Of a stretch of DNA of 64,000 bases, positions 53,633-63,072 are shown piece after piece (positions within the stretch are counted from its first letter, which is position 1; every line of letters starts with the position of its first letter). The stretch covers positions 62,001 to 126,000 of the forward strand of contig CASFCH010000009.1 of assembly GCA_949293315.1 (NCBI GenBank), in the 5' to 3' direction. This DNA comes from an uncultured Oscillospiraceae bacterium (GTDB lineage: Bacteria; Bacillota; Clostridia; Oscillospirales; Acutalibacteraceae). Below the pieces are notes generated by a model. The model made no database searches. It saw only the letters and a list, made by a program, of their open reading frames with translations, and was not told where the DNA came from. The translations under genes and the position numbers were made by a program.

Positions 53633-53672
53633 GGAAAAAGGACCAGGGCATTGCGTCATACAATGCCCCGGC
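53633..53672 (-). terminator. Intrinsic terminator after the adhesin gene
   Basis: On the minus strand GGGGCATTG and CAATGCCC pair around a 7-nt loop and are followed by a run of five Ts, a few nucleotides after the adhesin stop. Confidence 0.8.
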
Positions 53673-53685
53673 ACCTCTCATTTCC

Positions 53686-56600
53686 TTATTCGGCAAGAGT
53701 CCGTTTTTTACGGTTTCGTATTACCATGAGTATGATGGCGCCGAGAGAAGCGGAGGCTGCGCCGACCCATAACCAGATGTTGAAATCGTCTCCGGTTTTC
53801 GGCGGTTCTGTCGGTTCTTCCGGTTCCTCCGGCTGCTCCGGCGGTGTAGTCGGTTGGTTGATGAAGCCTACGCCGGCCTCGTTTTCAATCACAACCACCT
53901 GGCCGGCCTCGCGGATTTCAAAGTAATAGTAGCGGTCATCCTTGATGAAGTTCTCCGGGCTGCGTTCCTCGTACAAAAAATATCCGTTATACTTCAGCCC
54001 GTCCAGCCGGTAAACGCCTGTCTCGATTTCCGTCATATGGTCTACAAAGGTATCAACGTCCTTGTCAAACACCTTATTGCCATTGACGTCGAGATAGATT
54101 CCAAACAGCGCATCCGACAGCTTGTTGTCCGGATAATCCGCGTCCACCTTGGTTGTCTGGATCGAACCGGTAATCCACTCGTTGACCGCCTCGATTTCAA
54201 TGCGCTGCGCCTGCTCGCTCACCGTTACCCGGAACAGTTCTCCAGAGAGGACAAATTGCGGCGGGCAGGACAATTCCTTGATAACCCAGTCGCCGAAAGG
54301 CACGCCCAAAAAGGAAAATTCACCCGAGTCCCCGCTTTCATCGGTCATCAGTGCATTTTCCTCCGTAAACTCCGTCTCATCCGGCGCAAACAAACCGAAC
54401 ACGGCGCCGCTAACCCCTTCGCCATCCTCGTTTACCTTCAGGCCGTAGATGTCACCGCGGATCAATTCATTTACAATGGGCTCGCCGTCATTTACGCTGA
54501 TGTGGACAACTGCTGTCTCCTGTCCCTGATAGGCAAATTCAACCGGATATTTTTCATCGGAGATAATGTAGTGGCTGTCGGTTGCGTACTCTTTGACATA
54601 CAGTTTGGAATCCGCCGGCACGTCGGTTTTGAACGTCGCCTTGCCGTTTTCATCACAGTAGACGATCTCCAGCAGTCCATCCGCCGGAATCACGCTGCTG
54701 TCCGCAGCGGTCAGATCCTCAGCAGCGTAAAGCCCCCAGGCAACGTGCCGGATTTCACCGTTCATTCCGAGACCGAAACACTCGTCCTGTTCCAAAATTT
54801 TTTGCAGGTCAATCTGTACCTTCTGCCTTTCGTTGGTGAAGTGTGCTTCAGCAGTTGTGATCTGCACATTTTGTCCCGCATAGCTCAATGTAACGGTAAC
54901 CGGTTCGGGATTGAGCACCATGCCGTAGGGAGCTTTTCGTTCAAAAATCTGGTAAGTGGATAAATACAGGGGCTCGCTGGTTGCCCAGCCGTCTGGGCCG
55001 GTGGTTAAGGTCGCCACCGTTTCGCCTGCACTGTAACGGAGCACACCGCCAGAATAGACATCTTCCGTGGCGACAATATCGTATTCGCCGTCTGCCAGTC
55101 CGGTTTTTGCATAGACCGGCTGATAGATCAGCGGGCTGTCTCCGCCGCCGGCAGTGGTGACGGAAGAAAATACTTCGCCGTCTTTGTAGAGGGAGATAGT
55201 GCCTTTCTGCGGCATATTTTCCTTTTCCACTACAACGACGGTCACACCGCCCTCTTCAGCAGCTTCTTCTGGTACAATATCGAAATAGACCGGCGTGGGA
55301 TCCAGAACATAAGGCTCCACCGTTTCTACTTCTACAAGCGAATAGCCCTTGCCGTAAGGCAGGCTCTCCGGTGTAATGAGCGTCCCATCCTCCGCTGTGT
55401 AGAAGGTGTCAAGCTCCACGACCTCCGGATAGGTGATAGTCATGGTGATCTGATTGCCCTCCGGATCGTAAAGCTCATAGCCATGCCCGGCCAGCGGGAC
55501 AGTATTGCCGGTTTCGGCGTCCTTCTTGACAACCATCACGCGGCTTTCAAACTGCGCGTTGTTCAGCAGATACCGGTATACCTGCCCGTCCTCTGAGATA
55601 AATATATCGATGTCCTTGACGAACTCAGTTCCGGGTACACCCGATTTCGTTTGATGCAACCGATACCAGCCGAAAGGCAGGTCGATACTTTCGTCATAAC
55701 CAAATTCATCGCAAATCAGGATATCCCGATCAGTCTCTTTGGCGTTTTCGTAGGAGCCAGCGGAACGCAGGAACAGTTCAAACTCTGCGCCGGCTTCCGG
55801 CGTTTCAATTCCTGTGGAGCCGTCGCCGCTGTGCTTGATAATGGCAACCCGGCCTTTTAATACATCTTCGTCTGCATCAACGGCTACCTCGTTGTACTCC
55901 AGTTCGTACAGCTCCGGCTCGGCGCCGACTTCGTAAACCTCCGGATTGAGCTTGTAGCCTTCACTTGGTTCCAGCTCTTTGATCGTCCAGCCCGCGCCGC
56001 AGTTGTACCAGTCCGTTGTGAAATCGCCGTTCGGCCCTGTAAAATAGCTGTCTACCAGCTGCCCATCCTTGAACACGCCATACTCGGCATTTTCCAGGCT
56101 GGCGTCGCCTTGGGCGGTACCGGTCTCGCTGTCGGATTTCGTCAGGGTAGCCCGCCATTTCTTCAGTACATTGTCGAACGACTTATGCGTTACCTTGTTC
56201 CACTCAATGGTAGCCTGCTGCGGATCTGGGATAACGTATTTGTCCTCCGTACCCACCTCTTCGAGGGTATAAGTCTGGTCTCCGGAGATCAAAACGTCCT
56301 CAAAAGTGGCGACACCGCGTTCATCGGTGACAGCGTATTCATCTACCGGAAGCCCGGACAGGCTTGTGCCGTACAGATGAAAGGTCTTGTCCTCGACAAA
56401 ACCGTCCTCAGCGGTTTTGGTTACGGAAAGATCACCCCGTTTGAGAACATTATCAAAGGTAACGGTCGCAGTCTGGCCGGATACCACCGTGACTCGTTTG
56501 GTTGCCTGGGGTTCATATTTGTTTTCTGTCTGTTCGGTGATTTCATAGACGCCGGGACGGAGATCCTCCAGCAAAAATGTCCCGTCCGACAGGGTACGGA

Positions 56601-57729
56601 TATCCTGATTGACTCCATTCCCGCTGATATGGAATGGTACGTTGCCCACTTTGCCGTCTTCGCTGGTTTTTACCAGCTTGACGCTGCCCGCAGGTGCGGA
56701 AACTTTAAGGAACGCCGGAACGGGGTCGTTGTTGGCAGGCACGCCGCTCACCATGTCCTGATTGGCATCTTCTTTTCCCGGTACAGACCAGATCAAAAAA
56801 CTGGTAGTATTATTTGTGGAAGGCATTTTGCGGTTGAGCTTTATCAGCACTTCGTCTGTGATCGGACGGGAAGAAGAAAGCGTCAGCTTGTTCCCGCTTA
56901 TGGAAGCAGTGACGTTCCCGCTGGAAGTGATGCGGTAATCCTGAAGGACATTGTTTTTGTCGGTCAGAGTAATGGTGTATTTTCCGTCCACAAAGTCCAT
57001 CTCATAGGTAGGGGCATAGCTCTGAGGAGTCCCGGCAAAGCTCGGGTAGGTGTAGTGCTCTGCCATATCCGACAAAATACGGTCATAAAAGTCCTTGAAA
57101 TACTTGTTGCGGCAGAGCTGTTCGGTCATCGTGCCGCTGTAACCGCTGACCGGATAGGTCTTGTCGTTCAGTTCCGTAGGCGAGCTGCGGAAACCGAGCG
57201 TTATTTGCCAGACGATCAACTGTGTGGCCGAATAGCAGGCATTGGCGTCAGCAGACGTTTCCAGATCGGTGCGGTTCGGATAACCGTAGGCCAAAGCCAG
57301 CGACAATAAATCTTTTTGCTCCACCGACAGCTGTTCATATTTATTGCCGTGCGTCGCGTTGCTGGAGCCGGCATAGCTGGTGTCATCGGGCAGAGGGATC
57401 CCGTGTTCTATGCAAAAGCAGTAGACGTAATCCTTGCCATACACCCAGTCTGATTTGTTCCCTGATAGGCCGGGACGCTTGGCTGTGTAGTCGTGCATGT
57501 TCCGAACCAGCGGAGCGACTGAATAGCCGAAAGGATTGTCTTCGGCGCGCAGCCCGTAGCCTGCAGTGAATTTGTTACCTTCCGCGTCGGTCAGGGTGTA
57601 ATCCCAGCTGACCTCGCACTTGGATATATCCATTGTGACGTCAGCGGCAAAAGCTGTCGTCGGGAGAATTCCAAGGAGCATCACAGCCGCCATCAGCAGA
57701 GAGAGCAGCCGCTTTTTCGTTTTTATCAT
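53686..57729 (-). CDS. Cell-wall-anchored thioester-domain adhesin with CnaB repeats
   Basis: The 1,347-residue surface protein has a signal peptide (LLSLLMAAVMLLGILPTTAFA). A thioester domain follows, with the Cys in VYCFCIEHG (residue 106) and the partner Gln in SATQLIVW (residue 170), able to bond covalently to host or matrix amines. Roughly nine CnaB-like beta-sandwich repeats come next, many with Lys/Glu patterns for isopeptide bonds. A Pro/Glu spacer, a PPKTG sortase motif, a membrane helix and the basic tail NRKKRTLAE close the protein. It probably mediates cell contact, perhaps between mating cells or with the host. Confidence 0.92.
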   Translation of the reverse strand: MIKTKKRLLSLLMAAVMLLGILPTTAFAADVTMDISKCEVSWDYTLTDAEGNKFTAGYGLRAEDNPFGYSVAPLVRNMHDYTAKRPGLSGNKSDWVYGKDYVYCFCIEHGIPLPDDTSYAGSSNATHGNKYEQLSVEQKDLLSLALAYGYPNRTDLETSADANACYSATQLIVWQITLGFRSSPTELNDKTYPVSGYSGTMTEQLCRNKYFKDFYDRILSDMAEHYTYPSFAGTPQSYAPTYEMDFVDGKYTITLTDKNNVLQDYRITSSGNVTASISGNKLTLSSSRPITDEVLIKLNRKMPSTNNTTSFLIWSVPGKEDANQDMVSGVPANNDPVPAFLKVSAPAGSVKLVKTSEDGKVGNVPFHISGNGVNQDIRTLSDGTFLLEDLRPGVYEITEQTENKYEPQATKRVTVVSGQTATVTFDNVLKRGDLSVTKTAEDGFVEDKTFHLYGTSLSGLPVDEYAVTDERGVATFEDVLISGDQTYTLEEVGTEDKYVIPDPQQATIEWNKVTHKSFDNVLKKWRATLTKSDSETGTAQGDASLENAEYGVFKDGQLVDSYFTGPNGDFTTDWYNCGAGWTIKELEPSEGYKLNPEVYEVGAEPELYELEYNEVAVDADEDVLKGRVAIIKHSGDGSTGIETPEAGAEFELFLRSAGSYENAKETDRDILICDEFGYDESIDLPFGWYRLHQTKSGVPGTEFVKDIDIFISEDGQVYRYLLNNAQFESRVMVVKKDAETGNTVPLAGHGYELYDPEGNQITMTITYPEVVELDTFYTAEDGTLITPESLPYGKGYSLVEVETVEPYVLDPTPVYFDIVPEEAAEEGGVTVVVVEKENMPQKGTISLYKDGEVFSSVTTAGGGDSPLIYQPVYAKTGLADGEYDIVATEDVYSGGVLRYSAGETVATLTTGPDGWATSEPLYLSTYQIFERKAPYGMVLNPEPVTVTLSYAGQNVQITTAEAHFTNERQKVQIDLQKILEQDECFGLGMNGEIRHVAWGLYAAEDLTAADSSVIPADGLLEIVYCDENGKATFKTDVPADSKLYVKEYATDSHYIISDEKYPVEFAYQGQETAVVHISVNDGEPIVNELIRGDIYGLKVNEDGEGVSGAVFGLFAPDETEFTEENALMTDESGDSGEFSFLGVPFGDWVIKELSCPPQFVLSGELFRVTVSEQAQRIEIEAVNEWITGSIQTTKVDADYPDNKLSDALFGIYLDVNGNKVFDKDVDTFVDHMTEIETGVYRLDGLKYNGYFLYEERSPENFIKDDRYYYFEIREAGQVVVIENEAGVGFINQPTTPPEQPEEPEEPTEPPKTGDDFNIWLWVGAASASLGAIILMVIRNRKKRTLAE

Positions 57730-57753
57730 AAATAACCTCCTAAATTTGGGCGC

Positions 57754-57783
57754 AAAAAAGCGCCATTCAGAAGAATGACGCTT
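57754..57783 (-). terminator. Intrinsic terminator between lipoprotein and adhesin genes
   Basis: On the minus strand AAGCGTCATTC and GAATGGCGCTT pair (one mismatch) around TTCT and are followed by six Ts. It separates the lipoprotein transcript from the adhesin. Confidence 0.85.
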
Positions 57784-57803
57784 ATCTGCAATATTCCGTT
57801 TTT

Positions 57804-58604
57804 TTATCCATACAGGACGACAAAGGCGATGTCGCCGTCTACCGTTACCTGCATAACCTTGTAGTACGCTGAATACCCAGGGGTTCCAGGCCCACCAGCT
57901 ATTTTCACAATCTTGTCAATATGATACTTCAACATCTCGATGGTGCCGTCCACACCCTCGTATTTGACACGAGGCGTTCCCATCCAGCCGGCTCCGCTCT
58001 CCCAGCTGAACTCCAGCGAATCGTCCCAGACAAAGGTAAAGCCCTTTGCTGCGTAGCTTTCCGCATAGGCCACCGTCTTCCGGATGATCCGGGCGTATTC
58101 GGCTTCCATATCCGGCTCCGGCTGGCTTGCAGTCTCCGTTGGTTGAGATGTAGGCAGTTCAGGCTGTTCGGATATCGGAGGTACAGTAGGGTTTTCCTCC
58201 GAAGGCGGTGTTATCGGCGGGGTGGACGAGGCAGATGCGGAGGAAGAACTGCCGCTGGCGCTCTCCGGCGGATTGGTTTGTTCCGGCGCTGCCGTTGGCT
58301 TTTGCTCCGCAGGTGCAGCTGGTTTTTGTGAAGTCGCAGCCGTGGCGTCATCCGGCCGACTGGCGGAGGACGGATCTTCCGCCGCATCGGATAATGGGGC
58401 GGAGGAAGTATCGCCGGTGTCTGAAGATGACGAATCCCCTGATGATATGCTCTCATCGGGGCAGGTATTCATAGCGGATGCTTCGGAAATGGTTTTTGCT
58501 GAATCCGATGCTGAAGAAGCGGCGGCATCCGGAAACTCATCCGACCGGCAGCCTGTAAAAGCAGCCAGCAGGGTTAAAAGCAAGACGAATAGAAATTTAC
58601 GCAT
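57804..58604 (-). CDS. Lipoprotein with long low-complexity linker
   Basis: The 266-residue protein has a lipoprotein signal (LLLTLLAAFTGCRSDE, Cys at the lipobox). A Ser/Pro/Ala-rich linker of about 130 residues follows, long enough to cross the wall. The C-terminal domain of about 95 residues begins near EYARIIRKTVAYAESYAAKG and ends DGDIAFVVLYG. The domain is not recognised, although similar lipoproteins occur beside conjugation genes. It may act at the cell surface in mating or exclusion, which is inference. Confidence 0.75.
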   Translation of the reverse strand: MRKFLFVLLLTLLAAFTGCRSDEFPDAAASSASDSAKTISEASAMNTCPDESISSGDSSSSDTGDTSSAPLSDAAEDPSSASRPDDATAATSQKPAAPAEQKPTAAPEQTNPPESASGSSSSASASSTPPITPPSEENPTVPPISEQPELPTSQPTETASQPEPDMEAEYARIIRKTVAYAESYAAKGFTFVWDDSLEFSWESGAGWMGTPRVKYEGVDGTIEMLKYHIDKIVKIAGGPGTPGYSAYYKVMQVTVDGDIAFVVLYG

Positions 58605-58677
58605 AGCGTATCCCTCCCAGAACTGAATTTTCGTCTTTACTTTCTATATACGACCAAACACCGCTGTTTTTCAACAA

Positions 58678-59913
58678 TCAGAGATTTTGGCGGATAATGC
58701 GGGTGATGATTCCCAGAGCCACGCCGCGCTCTTCATCAATACCGGTAACGACAAAACTGACATCGTCCTTCTTTCCTGGACGGCGGCGATCATAGCAGGA
58801 ATGGGCGATGGCGTTGACGCCGTTGGTCAGCCGGATATACACCACGCCCTTGTGGACATCAGTAACCGTGCCGGCGTATTTGCTTTGAAGCCGGCACAGG
58901 CGGAGATTATCCTGCCGGGCATCGGATACGCTGCGCAGGTCCGCCTTGATGGAAATATGCTCAATATCTTCCCGGTTGACGCTGAGAACACGCACCAGCA
59001 CCTGGTCGCCCACCGCAAAACGGTCACGGGCATCGCCGATCCAGTCCCAGGATAAATCGCGTGCCATAACCGAACACTCCACTCCGAACGCTTCAATACG
59101 GATGGCTTTTTCGGCTGTTGCAATTACCCGCGCCTGGATAATCCGGCCGTCGTAAATGCGGTATTCCCCGGAATCGTCGGTGTCCATATAGAAGATTTTG
59201 CGCTTTTTGAGCATGGCCTCCTTACGGCTGGCGACAATGCTGCGGGTTTTGGAATCAATCCCCTTGACGACAAAATCGATCTCCGCCCCCAGCATACGGC
59301 TGAGCAGCTTATGCTGGCGGACAATCATGGCGTTGTAGGCGTCCCCGGTGAGATTGTTCTGGTATCCCATTACCATCTCTTTCAGCGGGATAACGACTCG
59401 AAAGCCCTTGTATTCCACAATGGCGATAGTCTTCCCGCTGTCCGTCTGCTCCAGGCCGCCGAGCGTCCCGGTCAGTATCCTGCGGGTGCGGTAGGCGTTG
59501 TGGATTTCATGCCAGGCAATATCCGCAAGGCTTTCTTCGGTATCAACGTCAGCCCCCACCTCCAGCGTCAGAATCGGTGCCGGACGCGGTGGTGCGGAAT
59601 CTGGTTTTGAAACAACGGCCCCAGCTGCCGGCTCTTCGGAAACGGCTGGATCCGTTTCCTCCGGGAGCGCGGCCTCCTGTGCTTCAGCGAGGGGTACGCT
59701 GCCGGCCTCCTCAACAGCCGTTTTCTTGCGGCGGGTACGCTTGGGCTTTGGAGCTTCCACAGCTTCAGCGGGCGCTTCCTCGGGGATTTCTGAAACCGGA
59801 ACCTGCGCGGCGTCTGTTTGTTCATCCATTTCCTCCGTTTCGGCGGCCGGAATCTCAGGCTGTACCGTTAATTCCTCAGCCGCATCCAAATTTTCTGTGT
59901 TCTTTTTGGGCAT
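58678..59913 (-). CDS. S1-domain-containing element protein
   Basis: The 411-residue protein has a disordered acidic N-terminus (about 1-115) with a basic patch KPKRTRRKK, then a folded region including EYKGFRVVIPLKEMVMGYQN. Two S1-like OB segments follow (GRIIQARVIATAEKAIRIEA and QSKYAGTVTDVHKGVVYIRL). S1 domains bind RNA or single-stranded DNA, so it may work with transfer DNA or mRNA. It lies 16 nt after the coupling-protein gene in the same operon. Confidence 0.78.
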   Translation of the reverse strand: MPKKNTENLDAAEELTVQPEIPAAETEEMDEQTDAAQVPVSEIPEEAPAEAVEAPKPKRTRRKKTAVEEAGSVPLAEAQEAALPEETDPAVSEEPAAGAVVSKPDSAPPRPAPILTLEVGADVDTEESLADIAWHEIHNAYRTRRILTGTLGGLEQTDSGKTIAIVEYKGFRVVIPLKEMVMGYQNNLTGDAYNAMIVRQHKLLSRMLGAEIDFVVKGIDSKTRSIVASRKEAMLKKRKIFYMDTDDSGEYRIYDGRIIQARVIATAEKAIRIEAFGVECSVMARDLSWDWIGDARDRFAVGDQVLVRVLSVNREDIEHISIKADLRSVSDARQDNLRLCRLQSKYAGTVTDVHKGVVYIRLTNGVNAIAHSCYDRRRPGKKDDVSFVVTGIDEERGVALGIITRIIRQNL

Positions 59914-59929
59914 AGGTTACCTCCTTCGG

Positions 59930-61834
59930 TTAATGGTCGGACGACATGATATCGTCCTTGGTTGCCGGAACAAAGCCCGGCTGGGATTTCTGCGCATCCG
60001 GCGGTTTCGGTTTCCGGCCGGTGCGTTTTTGGGGCTTTGGCGGAGCGCTCACCTCCTCTCGCGGGAATTTGCTCCACTTCGGAATATGGGCGGAAGCCTT
60101 GCAGGGTTGCAATTTGGAAGCCTCCGGATGATGGGTGTAGTCCAGCTTATCCACCTTCAAAATCTTCCGCCCGCGGATTATCACCAGCGCCTGGGATACC
60201 GGAAGCCGCAGAACTTCGTCCATAGTAAGCAGTTTGCGCCGGCCGACGCCGCTGGTCTCCCGGTACTCCGGCACATAATTGCTCACCCGCCATGTGCCAA
60301 GCTGCTTTGCCTTGCTCTGCACATGGACGGACACTTCGCCGGACCGTTCGCTGATGTATTCAGCGGTCAGCGGATCGGAACAGCCGAGAAAATACTGGAT
60401 ATCGCAGTTTCCCAAAATCTCCTGCCACTGGTTCTGCGGATAACGGTTCTGTAGGCCCGCTAAATTCTGGAACATGCACGACATACTGATATTTCTCGAA
60501 CGAATGACTGAAATGCGGCGTGACAAGCTTTCTATGACCCCGCAGGCGGTCAGCTCTTCGCCCAGCACATGCACCGGGACAGGCAGCCTGCCGCCCGGAC
60601 AGTTTTTATCGGCGTACCGGACAAGCTTAATAAAACAAAAGGATATAAACAGCGACGAAAGAAAATCAAAGGTACTGTCCTGGTCGGAATTGACGACGTA
60701 ATAGGCGCAGGGCTTTTGCCCCGGCATCTCCAGGTCAATTTCATCAAAACTGGTGATATTGCAGATCTTCTTGTTTTGGAAAACCTGCAAGCGCGAACCG
60801 AGACCGATAATAACGCCGCTGCGCACCGTATCGGACGCCTGCTTGAAAATTGCATAGGGCGCTTTGGCAGGGTGGGTGGAAGGCAGCAGGTCGAACAGGC
60901 TGCTCAGTTCCTTTTCCGATGTGCGTGTAATCAGCTTGTAGACCTCTTCCATGGTTTTCCGTCCCTCCGGGTAACCCTGTTCAACATACAAAACCAAAGC
61001 CTTGAGGAGATTCGTTTCTGCGCTGTCCCAGAAGTGATCGCCCCGCTCGCTGCCGGTATTTTTAATAATGACGTCACAAAAGAGCTGTGCCATCAGTTCG
61101 TCTCCTTCGATTTCTGAAAGGCAGGCCCAGGAGTCCGAATTTTCCGGCGACACCAGATTGAAAACGCGGACAGTGTATTCCTTGTCCCGCAAATACTGGC
61201 TGGTGGTTTCATACAGTTCCGATTTGGGATCGCAGATAATCAGCGATTCACCCTGCGCTGCCGCCTGAAGGATGCGGTTGATGCAGTAGGCTCTGGTTTT
61301 CATCGATCCGCTGGCGCCGTATACGGCAATATTCCGGTTGAGCCGGCTGTTCTCTGGCACGCACACATACTTGCCGTTTAACGTACCCAGTATGGTGCCG
61401 GTGTGCTTTTTCAGGCTGGCGGTCAAATCCAGTACTTCCTCCGCTTCCTTTTCGGACATAAATCCGGACGTACCGTAAGTGCCCTTCTTGGAATAGATGA
61501 AATTCCGGTCCTTGTCATATTCGCCTGTATCCCCATAGCCCATCCGCATCACCATAACAATGAGCAGAGCCAGCACGCCGACGCAAATGAGTGCGCCGAT
61601 AACCCCATACGGGAAAGTGAACATGGCCTCAAAGCAGGCGTCCAAAGAAAAGGACGGCATTTCCGGTGATGTCCCGCCTCCGGGTGTGCCACCCGCGGCC
61701 TGCCATTCCCTGTAGTTGCGAATAAACTGCGCGATGTACCCGCCGCCGTAGAGCAGGGCAAAAAGAAGCGGCGGCAGTCCGAAGAGAATCGAAAACAGTC
61801 TTTTGCGTCTTATATGCAAAATCTCCTTTCCCAT
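59930..61834 (-). CDS. VirD4/TraG-type conjugative coupling protein
   Basis: The 634-residue ATPase links the relaxosome to the transfer channel. Two N-terminal membrane helices (about 13-32 and 75-97) are followed by Walker A in VYGASGSMKTRAY (173-180) and Walker B-like ESLIICDPKSELYE. The later motifs PVPVHVLGEELTACG and FQNLAGLQNRYPQNQWQEIL are typical of TraG/VirD4. A basic Pro-rich tail closes the protein. It overlaps the next upstream gene by 25 nt. It is the clearest evidence that the element is conjugative. Confidence 0.93.
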   Translation of the reverse strand: MGKEILHIRRKRLFSILFGLPPLLFALLYGGGYIAQFIRNYREWQAAGGTPGGGTSPEMPSFSLDACFEAMFTFPYGVIGALICVGVLALLIVMVMRMGYGDTGEYDKDRNFIYSKKGTYGTSGFMSEKEAEEVLDLTASLKKHTGTILGTLNGKYVCVPENSRLNRNIAVYGASGSMKTRAYCINRILQAAAQGESLIICDPKSELYETTSQYLRDKEYTVRVFNLVSPENSDSWACLSEIEGDELMAQLFCDVIIKNTGSERGDHFWDSAETNLLKALVLYVEQGYPEGRKTMEEVYKLITRTSEKELSSLFDLLPSTHPAKAPYAIFKQASDTVRSGVIIGLGSRLQVFQNKKICNITSFDEIDLEMPGQKPCAYYVVNSDQDSTFDFLSSLFISFCFIKLVRYADKNCPGGRLPVPVHVLGEELTACGVIESLSRRISVIRSRNISMSCMFQNLAGLQNRYPQNQWQEILGNCDIQYFLGCSDPLTAEYISERSGEVSVHVQSKAKQLGTWRVSNYVPEYRETSGVGRRKLLTMDEVLRLPVSQALVIIRGRKILKVDKLDYTHHPEASKLQPCKASAHIPKWSKFPREEVSAPPKPQKRTGRKPKPPDAQKSQPGFVPATKDDIMSSDH

Positions 61835-62931
61835 TTTTCAAAGTCGATGGTTTGAAACCGTATCTGCTCCCCACAGCAGCGGCGGAGAACTTCCGCCTGA
61901 AAGTCGAAACAAATAAGCGTGCCGGCTTTATTCTGGAGCCGGATCGCCGTGTCAAACCGCTTGATGCGGGGCAGGTCGCAGGTGTAGGCGAAAAGGACGG
62001 GGCGGCCGCTGCCGTCGATGGCGTCGTTTTCTATGGGAAGCCCTTCGTCCTTCTCCCACAGATCCGTCAGCAGGACGGCTTCCAGCCTTTCGGACAATTC
62101 CGCGCTGCACAGCATCCGCAGCAGCTTTTCGCCCCTGCGGTCGTTGGTGAGGTAATGAAAATGCTCATAACTGCCGTCAAGGAGAAAATACTGCTTGCCG
62201 CCGTCTCCGGTAAGGATAGCCGCCGCCAACTCCATGCTGTCTCCCAAAAGCAGGCCCTTTACAGATTCCGGTTCGTATTGCCCCGGCAGACGTTCCCGGC
62301 AAAGGATGGTCTGCATCAGAGCCTTTGTACGCATCTCCGCCCGGTACTGCCATTTCATCAGAGAGCCGCCCAGGTTATATACCACAAAAACAGCGTTTTC
62401 TGTCAGCAGGACGCCGACCGAACGGGCGCCTTTGATTTTGACGAATACCGTGCCCAGTTCTTTGATCTCGCGGGAATTGTAGAAAGCGGGAGCTGTGATG
62501 AAAACCCCTGCACTTTCGTCCCACACAGGAGAAAAAATTTCGGGCTTCTCATCCCGGTAGACCGCCGCGCCCGCGTTCTGCATGGTGACGGTGGACTCGG
62601 CAATGCGATGAAGGCGCAAACGGCGGGCGGCCTCACTTTTGATGTGGTTCGTTTCCGCCGCACCGGTCAGGAATGGAAAAAAACGTTCCGGCCGGTCGGC
62701 TATGAGAAGTTCCTTTGCCTTTGCCGTCAGACGGTATCCGCGCAGCCCGTCCTTGTAAAAGGTGCGGAGGAGACGTTTTCGCTTTAGCTCCTTCACAACA
62801 TTTTCCTTGTAATAGTCTCCACCGGGCAGACGGGAAAGCTGGCCGGCCGGAAGTTCGCCGGATATGGCGATAAGCTCCAGAAGACGATAGCCCGCCGTGT
62901 GTCTGCCGGGAAGTATTTGCGGGGATGGAAT
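61810..62931 (-). CDS. Replication-relaxation-like winged-helix protein (possible ATT start)
   Basis: The N-terminal winged helix is GYRLLELIAISGELPAGQL through ENVVKELKRKRLLRTFYKDG and GLRGYRLTAKAKELL, as in replication-relaxation family proteins next to coupling-protein genes. Coding similarity extends upstream of the first GTG (62796) to the TGA at 62947-62949 with no ATG, GTG or TTG in between. GGGAGG is placed 8 nt before an ATT at 62929-62931, so I propose ATT as start (373 residues). If GTG is used, half of the winged helix is lost. Confidence 0.6.
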   Translation of the reverse strand: MPSPQILPGRHTAGYRLLELIAISGELPAGQLSRLPGGDYYKENVVKELKRKRLLRTFYKDGLRGYRLTAKAKELLIADRPERFFPFLTGAAETNHIKSEAARRLRLHRIAESTVTMQNAGAAVYRDEKPEIFSPVWDESAGVFITAPAFYNSREIKELGTVFVKIKGARSVGVLLTENAVFVVYNLGGSLMKWQYRAEMRTKALMQTILCRERLPGQYEPESVKGLLLGDSMELAAAILTGDGGKQYFLLDGSYEHFHYLTNDRRGEKLLRMLCSAELSERLEAVLLTDLWEKDEGLPIENDAIDGSGRPVLFAYTCDLPRIKRFDTAIRLQNKAGTLICFDFQAEVLRRCCGEQIRFQTIDFEKWERRFCI

Positions 62932-62949
62932 ATCGGACGCCTCCCTTCA

Positions 62950-62984
62950 TAAAAATTACCCAGTTACGATTGACCTGGGTAAAA
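62950..62984. terminator. Bidirectional hairpin between element genes
   Basis: TTACCCAG pairs with CTGGGTAA around about 11 nt, with A/T tracts on both sides. It separates the 63,073-63,735 gene from the winged-helix gene. Confidence 0.7.
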
Positions 62985-63072
62985 ATCTGTTTTCGACTTG
63001 CCGGCTGGATGCGGGCAAAGCCGTATTTTTCATGCCGATTTCCCGCGTCCCGTTTTGAAGCCCCGGAAAATG

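Noticed and set aside
56110-57309. Plus-strand open frame opposite the adhesin
   Set aside because: The opposite strand has a signal peptide, thioester residues and sortase motif, while this frame has no start signal or family features.
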